Assembly: GCA_030630585.1 (NCBI GenBank)
Contig: DAOVMU010000027.1
Coordinates: 1-11,703 of the forward strand
DNA length: 11,703 nt
Direction: 5' to 3'
Origin: Candidatus Bathyarchaeota archaeon
Lineage (GTDB): Archaea > Thermoproteota > Bathyarchaeia > Bathyarchaeales > Bathycorpusculaceae
In this document: positions 6,136 through 11,703 of the stretch, piece after piece
Layout of the letters: each line of letters starts with the position of its first letter
How positions within the stretch are numbered: position 1 is the first letter of the stretch
Translations under genes and position numbers: made by a program
The notes under the pieces: generated by a model
Told to the model about the DNA's origin: nothing
The model's database searches: none
The model's input: the letters and a program-made list of their open reading frames with translations, nothing else

Positions 6136-6947
6136 CTTGGAATAATCCCAATCCTTGTCACAGAAACGTTTCTCTTTTCGAGTTCGTGAATTAAGGGATT
6201 TATGCCTACAGAATCGCTTACAATATGACCGGTAATTATAAGGTTTCCTTTGCCTTCAGCCTTCAGTTTTTCCAAATCTATAGGATTTATGTGTATGTAT
6301 ATGACTGTTCCGATGCCGTTTTTGAAGTATGTTTTGGCGATTTCATAACCTCCATTAGTTCCTGCACCATGCGACACTACAATTTTTCCAGCAGGTTTTT
6401 CAGGTTTTCCCACACGGATCTTGATTTCTGTGACTGCGTTTCTGAATTCAGTCAGCTCTTTTAAAGCGGAAACCACATCTTGCACCGTGCAGTTTTCTCT
6501 GATTTCATTGTGAATTTTGTTACTCATTATTCTTCTTCCAACTTCGTCTAAAGGCGTGTGTATATTCATGTAAGGCATTTTTAAAAGCCTTGCAACATCG
6601 ACGGCGTGAGTATAGTTTCGTGTATGTGCTTGAACATCTAATGTTAGTAGTTTTTTCTCTACAGCTTTTTCTGCTTCTTCCCTTGGAATCCCAGCTTTAA
6701 CCATTTGTTGTATGTGTCTCTTGAAAACTTGATGGAAGTTTGTTACAGCTGTTCCTCCTTGTGGATGATGAGCAATCACAGTGTCATAACCTAACTGTTT
6801 TGCAAGTAGAAGCTCTGGAACACCAGCATCTATGGCGAACAAGACTTTTCTAACATTGCTGCCGCTTACGTATACCGTGCTGTCTTCCGGAACTTCTTTT
6901 AATCCTGCAAGTTTCAAAGATAATTCCATAATTTCTTCCGTATTCAC
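6132..6947 (-). CDS. NIF3-family dinuclear metal-centre protein
   Basis: A member of the NIF3/GTP cyclohydrolase I type 2-like family, hexameric proteins with a two-metal site whose physiological role is still unclear. Visible hallmarks: a start helix followed by DSTVYVSGSNVRKVLFAID; the metal ligands in VIAHHPQGG; DVQAHTRNYTHAVDV; the middle linker; and the C-terminal half with SHGAGTNGGYEIAK and ITGHIVSDSVGINPLIHEL, supplying the last His ligand. The frame is open back to 7022, but I prefer GTG at 6945-6947: it has AAGGTGA seven bases upstream, and the extra 25 residues would contain the promoter's TATA element. This gives 271 residues, normal for the family. Divergent from the EamA permease gene and upstream of the protease on the same strand. 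Confidence 0.87.
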   Translation of the reverse strand: MNTEEIMELSLKLAGLKEVPEDSTVYVSGSNVRKVLFAIDAGVPELLLAKQLGYDTVIAHHPQGGTAVTNFHQVFKRHIQQMVKAGIPREEAEKAVEKKLLTLDVQAHTRNYTHAVDVARLLKMPYMNIHTPLDEVGRRIMSNKIHNEIRENCTVQDVVSALKELTEFRNAVTEIKIRVGKPEKPAGKIVVSHGAGTNGGYEIAKTYFKNGIGTVIYIHINPIDLEKLKAEGKGNLIITGHIVSDSVGINPLIHELEKRNVSVTRIGIIPS

Positions 6948-6994
6948 CGCATATTCACCTTCGAATTTTTGAAACACTGATATAACCAAAAACA

Positions 6995-7005
6995 AGTATA
7001 AAGTT
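6995..7005. promoter_or_regulatory. Shared TATA element between NIF3 and the EamA permease
   Basis: AGTATAAAGTT reads as a TATA box on the plus strand (purine-rich AAAACAAG upstream as a possible BRE) and as CTTTATACT on the minus strand. About 26 bases downstream on each side gives starts near 7026 for the permease (25-base leader) and near 6974 for NIF3 (27-base leader containing its ribosome binding site). One element could direct both transcripts. Confidence 0.45.
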
Positions 7006-7050
7006 AACTCACATGATGACATTCAACTGGAAAATGAAAAGGGCATTTAG

Positions 7051-8004
7051 ATGCGTGTGAGAACAAGAAAACTGGCTCTAACAGAAGGTATGACCGCGGG
7101 ATTTCTCTTCGGAACAGCAGCTGTCTTCATTAAATTTCTACATAATCTAGACGCATTTTACATAGCCTTCTGGCGTCTAATAATCGCCTGCATAGCCCTA
7201 GCAGTGATATTGATTGTTCTAAGGAAGTCCATCAATTTTAGAATTGTTAGAAACAACCTAAAAGAACTTCTCATCCTCAGCGTTTTCCTCGCACTCCACT
7301 TCATATTTTTCACATCCGCAGTAAAGGATACAACTATTCTAAACGCAACGGTCCTTGTCAATACGACTCCGATTTTCTCAATGTTCGTCTCAGCTTTCCT
7401 TTTTAACATTAAACCGTCCCGTCTTGCAATCGTAGGCTTGACAATATCGTTTATAGGTGTGTTAATAATTTTTTATGGAGAAGTCACAATTCCAAACTCA
7501 GACGCCTATCCTCAAGGTTTTCTCCCAGGTCTGAAGGGTGATTTTGAAGCCGTTTTAGCTGCGTTAGTTGAAGCGTTCTACCTTAATTATGGCAGGAGAA
7601 TACGTAAGCGGATGAATATACTTTCCACAATGTTCCCCATATATATGTTGACAGCTGCAATACTAGGGGTTTTAGGCACGTCTGCCACAAACAGAATTTT
7701 AACATTGCCAACAGAAACGGAAACCATTCTTCCACTAGTAGGCTTAGGAATACTACCAACAGCAATAGCCCACACATTTTATTTTTCTTCTTTATCAAAC
7801 TTGAAATCCTTCGAAACGGCGACAATGGCTCTGCTTGAACCCATTGGGGCCACAGTTCTAGGCATAATCCTATTTCAAGAAGAACCTGCGCCCCTCTTTG
7901 TTTTCGGCGCCGCCTTTATTCTGCTGGGAATCTTTTTCATCATAGGTAGAAGAAATGGAAGACGCGATTTTGACAAAGCAATAAAAAGGAATGAGCAGCA
8001 TTAA
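7051..8004 (+). CDS. EamA/DMT-superfamily permease
   Basis: A ten-helix transporter of the drug/metabolite superfamily. The 317 residues contain two EamA repeats, about 12-145 and 165-300. The first opens with GMTAGFLFGTAAVFIKFL and includes the hallmark AFYIAFWRLIIACIALAVIL and LNATVLVNTTPIFSMFVSAF. The second includes FEAVLAALVEAFYLNYGRRI, PTAIAHTFYFSSLSNL and the closing MALLEPIGATVLGIILFQEE, the classical end of the second EamA unit. Such proteins export metabolites, amino acids or nucleotide-sugars; the substrate cannot be told from sequence. ATG at 7051 has only a weak AAGGG upstream; ATG at 7090 is a possible later start directly ahead of the first helix. The gene ends nine bases before the next, probably cotranscribed, gene. 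Confidence 0.9.
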   Translation: MRVRTRKLALTEGMTAGFLFGTAAVFIKFLHNLDAFYIAFWRLIIACIALAVILIVLRKSINFRIVRNNLKELLILSVFLALHFIFFTSAVKDTTILNATVLVNTTPIFSMFVSAFLFNIKPSRLAIVGLTISFIGVLIIFYGEVTIPNSDAYPQGFLPGLKGDFEAVLAALVEAFYLNYGRRIRKRMNILSTMFPIYMLTAAILGVLGTSATNRILTLPTETETILPLVGLGILPTAIAHTFYFSSLSNLKSFETATMALLEPIGATVLGIILFQEEPAPLFVFGAAFILLGIFFIIGRRNGRRDFDKAIKRNEQH

Positions 8005-8013
8005 TGTGCCGAA

Positions 8014-8424
8014 ATGAGTTGCGAGGTTATGGCAGCATACAATAAAATATCGAAGGCTTTGAGAGCAGCCATAGTTCATCTGAGTGACTCAATGCTGGCT
8101 ATAGACAGAAAAGATGATAGCTCGCTTGAAATTGGCGTTTGGCATGTGGCAGCAGAACTGGAATACGCGTTATTCCTGTTTTCAATTGCAGTTGAAGAGG
8201 AAGTTGACAAATCGAAATGGAAGCTTAATTCAAAACTTGAAAAGGTTGAAGTAGGTTCGATGCTGGGTGCAGTGCAAGATTTGCTTAACGAAGCTGAAAA
8301 GTGTATGAACACCGAGAAGGTGTTAGATGCTTATAGAAATGCTTACATCGCGAGACATTGCGTACTGAAGATTCAGAAGGATTTCACCAAGAAGAAACGT
8401 GAAATCTTCAAAAAGAAAAGATAG
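8014..8424 (+). CDS. Small alpha-helical protein of unknown function
   Basis: I do not recognise a family. The 136 residues look entirely helical and soluble: an N-terminal helix (YNKISKALRAAIVHLSDSML), a hydrophobic helix around VWHVAAELEYALFLFSIAVEEE, a charged helix (MLGAVQDLLNEAEKCM) and a C-terminal helix with R108-NAYIAR-H115, ending in a very basic tail (KKKREIFKKKR). The four-helix pattern and the Arg-Asn...His spacing recall HEPN-type bundles, but the match is weak and I would not assign it. ATG at 8014 has no strong ribosome binding site; the gene starts nine bases after the EamA stop, so it probably depends on coupling. Its end faces the L22e-like gene with one base between the stops. 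Confidence 0.75.
   Translation: MSCEVMAAYNKISKALRAAIVHLSDSMLAIDRKDDSSLEIGVWHVAAELEYALFLFSIAVEEEVDKSKWKLNSKLEKVEVGSMLGAVQDLLNEAEKCMNTEKVLDAYRNAYIARHCVLKIQKDFTKKKREIFKKKR
8409..8421 (-). terminator. U-rich tract for the ABC/DUF47/L22e transcript
   Basis: Read on the minus strand, CTTTTCTTTTT begins within about ten bases of the L22e-like stop. It is a good archaeal U-rich 3' end and lies in the antisense of the convergent 136-residue gene, encoding that protein's basic tail on the other strand. Confidence 0.4.
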
Positions 8425-8425
8425 A

Positions 8426-8707
8426 CTATTCTTCCCCTGAAATTTTTCTCTCTTTAACGATCAAAGTGTTTTCTTTGTCACCTATCACCCTAAAATAGTC
8501 TTTTAATTCGTTTTTGTGTAGAAATTTCCGTAAGAGCACCCGCGTATATTTTTTGGAAACGGTTTTTTTCTTATCTTTCATTATTATTTCGTTTGTTACT
8601 GTCTCAACTTCAGCTTTCGTTTTTTCTCTTAGGTATTCTGCTAGCTCGTTGATTAGGTCGCTGCCTTCGCCTTTTAATTCAGATATATCAACTCTAATTT
8701 CTGGCAT
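8426..8707 (-). CDS. Probable ribosomal protein L22e (eL22)
   Basis: A 93-residue basic protein that aligns by eye with eukaryotic L22e. The N-terminus RVDIS matches the F-T-L-D-C strand; DLINELAEYLREKTKAE matches the A-N-F-E-Q-F-L-Q-E-R-I-K helix. The diagnostic part is S51-K-K-Y54, then L-x-x-K-x-L-x-K65-N66, L68-x-D70 and R73-V74, which parallels the F-S-K-R-Y ... K-K-N-N-L-R-D-W-L-R-V core of human L22. The loop between the second and third strands is about ten residues shorter than in human L22, and the acidic tail is reduced to SGEE. L22e sits near the tunnel exit of the eukaryotic large subunit and is not part of the standard archaeal ribosome; I recall it reported from Asgard archaea. 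ATG at 8705-8707 has GTGAT six bases upstream. It starts 11 bases after DUF47, in the same operon. Confidence 0.78.
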   Translation of the reverse strand: MPEIRVDISELKGEGSDLINELAEYLREKTKAEVETVTNEIIMKDKKKTVSKKYTRVLLRKFLHKNELKDYFRVIGDKENTLIVKERKISGEE

Positions 8708-8718
8708 GGTTAATCACA

Positions 8719-9378
8719 TTATTTTCGCACCATTATAACTCTTACTTGGTCACTTGCATCCTCACAAGAGTCTGCTATCATTTCTATAGCTTCAAAAAGT
8801 TGACCCACTAACACGGCTGCTCCAGTACTTGGCAAATCAGTTTTGCCTAATAGTATTCTGGCTTTTTCATGTAGATCGTCAGCTTTCTCTTCCTCTCGCT
8901 CAACAGCGTCTGCAGCTTTGAGCGCTTCTTCAGATTTCGTCATCATTTTGTTGACGCATTTTTGAAGGGAAGTTGTACATCTCTTTGCACTCTGAACCAT
9001 TTCCATGAATTCTTCCTTGATTGAGGTTGGCACTTGCTCTATTGGTATAGCGCCTAGTATTCGTGTGGATTCTCTACTCCAATCCGCAACCATATCCACT
9101 CTTTTTACAAGTTCCATTAGGTCAGCTCTGTCAATCGGTGAGAGTTGTCCCTTTGAAATTTCATCCATGACTTTTCTTCGTAGTCTGTCCGCTTCTTTTT
9201 CGCCACTTGCCACTCTTCTAGTGCATCTTCGCTGTTCTTTTTCGTCTTTTTTAATGGCTGCACTTATTGCCTTTTCCAAGTCTGTAACTATTCCTGTGGT
9301 CAGGGCTAAGTGCTGCTGTACTGTTGCCAAGGCTTTTGTTTCTCTTCTTTTCTCAAACCACTTTATCAATTCACTCAA
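8719..9378 (-). CDS. DUF47 PhoU-like protein (phosphate transport regulator family)
   Basis: A 219-residue, all-helical protein of the DUF47 family (COG1392, relatives of PhoU), normal in length. Visible features: the opening ELIKWFEKRRETKALATVQQH, typical of the family (x-x-W-F-x-x-R/K-R/K), acidic helices KEQRRCTRRVASGEKEADRL carrying the E-x-x-A-D metal-binding type motif, PIDRADLMELVKRVDMVADW, and a second E-x-E-x-x-A-D-x-L-H repeat (EREEEKADDLHEKA), ending with EAIEMIADSCEDASDQVRV. DUF47 genes usually accompany PiT or other phosphate transporters; PhoU relatives bind metal clusters and regulate uptake. The start is TTG at 9376-9378, overlapping the end of the ATPase gene by eight bases, with GGAAGGA nine bases upstream. 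Its place in this operon suggests that it modulates the adjacent ABC importer. Confidence 0.88.
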   Translation of the reverse strand: MSELIKWFEKRRETKALATVQQHLALTTGIVTDLEKAISAAIKKDEKEQRRCTRRVASGEKEADRLRRKVMDEISKGQLSPIDRADLMELVKRVDMVADWSRESTRILGAIPIEQVPTSIKEEFMEMVQSAKRCTTSLQKCVNKMMTKSEEALKAADAVEREEEKADDLHEKARILLGKTDLPSTGAAVLVGQLFEAIEMIADSCEDASDQVRVIMVRK

Positions 9379-10477
9379 CTGTTAATTCCTTCCTTAACCC
9401 TTCAGCCGGATAGGTAAAAGCACGTGTCTTTCCAGATGAAAAGCTTACGGTGACATTTTCGCCTACACTGAGCCACTCTTCAACTAGAGATGGTTTAACA
9501 ACCACGATTAAATCTTGGTTTTCAAGTCTGACTTTGTATCGTATATTTGTCCCCTCAAAAGTTGTTCTCTCTATAGTACCTAAAATGGAGTTCTCTTTTT
9601 TCTTTATTCCTTTTTCGATTACGAAGGCTTCAGGTCTTATTGCCAAAACCACCCTTTCACCTTTCTCCGGTTTTTTTGGAGCTTCTGCTTGCACCTTCAC
9701 CTCACCACGAAGCTCTATTACCGCTCCTTTTCTGTTCAAGCTTGAAATGTAGCCTTCTAGAAAATTTGATTCTCCGATGAAGTGAGCTACGAAAATGTTT
9801 TTAGGGGTCATATAAAGCTCTGTTGGGGTTCCAATCTGCAATATTCTTCCCTTTTTTATGACTGCTATTCTATCTGAAATTGCCATGGCTTCAGCTTGGT
9901 CATGTGTGACGTGTACAGCTGTTAACTCTAAATCTTTTGTCATTCTTCTTATTTCGTATCTTATCTCGTTTCTCACCTTTGCGTCTAACTGTCCCAGAGG
10001 CTCGTCTAGAAGTAGTAGTTTGGCACCTGCTGCCAAAGCCCTTGCCACGGCTATTCTCTGCATCATTCCCCCGCTTAACTCGTTTGGATAGGCATCTAAA
10101 CGTTCATGTAGTTTGACCATTTCAAGCACTTCGTGTCCTATTGTTTCCGCTTTTTTCATGTTGAAGCCTTTTACTCTAGGGCCGTAAACTACGTTGTCCC
10201 ACGCATTCATGTGTGGAAACAGTGCAAAAGTCTGGAAGACAAAACCGATGTCCCTATCTTCCGGAGGAACATCATTGACAAGCATATCTCCAATGTAGAT
10301 TTCGCCTTCATCTGGCTGAACTAACCCCGCAACAAGCCTTAACAAGGTTGTTTTTCCACATCCGCTTGGACCGAGCAAGGAGAAATATTCCTTATCGTAA
10401 ATGTGAAGGTTTACACCGTCTACAGCAACTATTTTTCCATACCTCTTTGTCACATTCACTAAACGGACATCAGGCAT
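9371..10477 (-). CDS. ABC importer ATP-binding protein (PotA/FbpC/UgpC-like, with TOBE domain)
   Basis: ATPase of a type I ABC importer, 368 residues. The nucleotide-binding domain (about 1-235) has Walker A GPSGCGKTT at 36-44, Q-loop Q82 in VFQTFALFPHM, signature LSGGM at 134-138 followed by MQRIAVARAL, Walker B LLLLDEP with E159, D-loop with D165 and switch H192 (VTHDQAEAM). The C-terminal region (about 236-360) is a TOBE-type substrate or regulatory domain with AIRPEAF and GTIERTTFEGTNIRYKV. The class transports polyamines, ferric iron, sugars-phosphate, thiamine, sulfate or 2-aminoethylphosphonate; the sequence alone does not choose. ATG at 10475-10477 has GAGGAG eight bases upstream. It follows the permease by 71 bases and overlaps the DUF47 start. 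The Gln of the classical LSGGQ is Met here, a common tolerated change. Confidence 0.94.
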   Translation of the reverse strand: MPDVRLVNVTKRYGKIVAVDGVNLHIYDKEYFSLLGPSGCGKTTLLRLVAGLVQPDEGEIYIGDMLVNDVPPEDRDIGFVFQTFALFPHMNAWDNVVYGPRVKGFNMKKAETIGHEVLEMVKLHERLDAYPNELSGGMMQRIAVARALAAGAKLLLLDEPLGQLDAKVRNEIRYEIRRMTKDLELTAVHVTHDQAEAMAISDRIAVIKKGRILQIGTPTELYMTPKNIFVAHFIGESNFLEGYISSLNRKGAVIELRGEVKVQAEAPKKPEKGERVVLAIRPEAFVIEKGIKKKENSILGTIERTTFEGTNIRYKVRLENQDLIVVVKPSLVEEWLSVGENVTVSFSSGKTRAFTYPAEGLRKELTVE

Positions 10478-10547
10478 TTGCTGTCTCCTCTTTCGAGTCT
10501 ACGCGAATATACTGGTGTGCATAAGATGTTGGCGATATATTAAACAT
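10470..10547 (-). CDS. Possible 25-residue leader peptide ahead of the ABC ATPase
   Basis: In the 71-base gap between permease and ATPase, ATG at 10545-10547 opens a frame of 25 codons (MFNISPTSYAHQY..., ending SKEETANA) whose TGA overlaps the ATPase ATG (ATGCCTGA). AAGGAG lies about 12 bases upstream, inside the end of the permease gene. The overlap would allow translational coupling. A frame this short can arise by chance and I know no homologue. Confidence 0.2.
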   Translation of the reverse strand: MFNISPTSYAHQYIRVDSKEETANA

Positions 10548-10548
10548 G

Positions 10549-11703
10549 TTAATATGTTCTCCTTCCCCTCACTACAAGTCTCAAAATCAACAAAATTATG
10601 AAAGAGAACAATATAAGGAAACCGCAGCCTAGCCCTAGAGTCGCTGTTGGAACCTCAGTCTTAACCCAGTTAACCAATAACACGGGGGCAGTGACAAGAT
10701 CGCTTACAACTAGGGTAGCTCCGGTTTCACTTACACTTCTTGTAAACATCATGATTGCTCCAGAAAACATAGAATATTTGGTCAGGGGGAAAATTATTGT
10801 TCTAAACACACCCAGCGGTTTTGCTCCAAGCGTCCTTCCAGCTTCCTCTAACTCCATACTTATTCTTTGTACAGCAGCTGACATGGATCTTACAAAGTAT
10901 GGGTAAGTGATAGAAAGGTGCGCGAAAATAAGCAACCATATTTCAGGAACAAACGCAAAACTTTCCTTCCAAAAAATGGCAAGAGACGCCCCTAAAGCAA
11001 CTGAGGGAACAATTATCGGAATGTTGATAAGCATATCTAGAACTGCAGAGAGGCCATTTCCTATTTTTCTTCGCGCTATTATAATAGCCATGGGCAAGCC
11101 GATAACAACATTCAGTAATGTAACAACAGTTCCAACGAAATAGGACAAAGTTATGCTTTGCCAATAATCGCCCCAGACACCGGCTCCACTTAGGGCTTCC
11201 GGCAGAACACCTGTAAGGACGGCTTCAACTGCTGGAAGGGCTACGAAAAGAGATGGAACAAGCACTATAACGAAGAAAACTAAAAGCGTTACACCATTTC
11301 TAGAAGATTTAACTACAGAGCTGCTCAGTTTTCTTTCTGCCTTAGGCCAAACTTTTCTAACTGGCATTTTCAGCTTTGTACCTAACAGTCTAATTGTTAC
11401 AAATACTAAGCTGGAGAGTACTATTAGAATGAGGCTAACGAATATGAGGGCCCCTTCCTCGCCAATGTGGTTTTTGATAAATATCGGACCGTTGACAAAT
11501 GCTCCTGCAACCATCATTGTTGCGCCTGTTTCTGAAAGTGACCTTGCGAAAGCTAAAGTGAAGGAAGCGATCAAAGAGTGTTTTAGTATTGGGAATGTGA
11601 TGGTTCTGGCTGCGGTCAGCGGAGCTGCACCTAAAGTTCTTGACGCTTGCTCATATTCCAGTTTGTAATCAAGTAATGCACCAACCATCACCCTAACTAC
11701 TAC
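10549..11703 (-). CDS. Two-module ABC importer permease (N-terminal part outside window)
   Basis: The frame stays open through the window's right edge, so this is the C-terminal 385 or so codons of a longer gene. It contains the end of one binding-protein-dependent permease module and a complete second one. Each has an EAA loop that docks on the ATPase: the first with YEQASRTLGAAPLTAARTI, the second with MELEEAGRTLGAKPLGVFRT. Both loops are followed by a S-E-T-G-A-T membrane segment (LSETGATMMVAG and VSETGATLVVSD). Tandem fusion of two such modules is typical of FbpB/ThiP-like and phosphonate-type permeases, usually about 540 residues. Many hydrophobic helices are visible. A GTG/ATG pair at 11691/11688 could be mistaken for the start, but it lies in the middle of the first EAA region, so it is internal. 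A substrate-binding protein gene would be expected beyond the edge. Confidence 0.92.
   Translation of the reverse strand, partial: VVVRVMVGALLDYKLEYEQASRTLGAAPLTAARTITFPILKHSLIASFTLAFARSLSETGATMMVAGAFVNGPIFIKNHIGEEGALIFVSLILIVLSSLVFVTIRLLGTKLKMPVRKVWPKAERKLSSSVVKSSRNGVTLLVFFVIVLVPSLFVALPAVEAVLTGVLPEALSGAGVWGDYWQSITLSYFVGTVVTLLNVVIGLPMAIIIARRKIGNGLSAVLDMLINIPIIVPSVALGASLAIFWKESFAFVPEIWLLIFAHLSITYPYFVRSMSAAVQRISMELEEAGRTLGAKPLGVFRTIIFPLTKYSMFSGAIMMFTRSVSETGATLVVSDLVTAPVLLVNWVKTEVPTATLGLGCGFLILFSFIILLILRLVVRGRRTY

Noticed and set aside
6948..7022. N-terminal extension of NIF3 to 7022
   Set aside because: The hydrophobic extension would contain the TATA element, and GTG 6947 has a far better ribosome binding site; it is not a signal peptide.
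9005..9385. A 126-codon plus-strand frame over the DUF47 gene
   Set aside because: Exactly antisense to a confidently identified gene and Ser/Leu/Phe-rich; a shadow.
10064..10078. LSGGM instead of LSGGQ in the ABC signature as a sign of inactivity
   Set aside because: The Gln position tolerates Met and other residues in active members; all other catalytic motifs are intact.
1..11703. CRISPR array, insertion sequence, prophage or toxin-antitoxin island
   Set aside because: No regularly spaced repeats, terminal inverted repeats, transposase, integrase or phage genes were seen.

Overview
This window is archaeal. It encodes a proteasome beta subunit, the KH/beta-CASP ribonuclease aCPSF1 (FttA), a SepF-type division protein, an MCT-1-like PUA protein, an Sm-like protein, ribosomal proteins L37e and S10, and a probable L22e. 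The gene mix (FtsZ-type division through SepF, L37e next to LSm, AT-leaning DNA, a L22e-like protein) fits an uncultivated TACK-like lineage such as Bathyarchaeia. That placement is inference; no marker here settles it.

Layout. (1) 1-2225, plus strand: the 3' end of the proteasome beta gene, then aCPSF1. (2) 2212-3300, minus strand: sepF, which runs 14 bp into the end of aCPSF1, and an MCT-1/PUA gene. (3) 3378-3799, plus strand: LSm and L37e overlapping by 4 bp, divergent from the PUA gene. (4) 3810-4421, minus strand: an unrecognised 203-residue protein. (5) 4422-4885: no intact gene; the minus strand of about 4525-4816 looks like a decayed small gene. (6) 4886-5194: S10. (7) 5229-6947, minus strand: a membrane metalloprotease with an N-terminal AN1-type zinc finger, and a NIF3-family protein. 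(8) 7051-8424, plus strand: an EamA-type permease and a small helical protein. (9) 8426-11703, minus strand: an ABC importer (two-module permease cut by the window edge, then a PotA/FbpC-like ATPase), a DUF47 PhoU-like protein and the L22e-like protein at the 3' end.

Most of the window is ordinary archaeal housekeeping: RNA 3'-end processing and transcription termination, protein turnover, translation and division. The least routine items are the L22e-like ribosomal protein at the end of an ABC/DUF47 transport operon, the AN1 zinc finger fused to a site-2-type protease, and several open stretches that the called genes do not explain (after the NIF3 stop, upstream of S10, after the PUA stop, and ahead of the ABC ATPase). 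I found no tRNA, rRNA, CRISPR array, insertion sequence or prophage signature.
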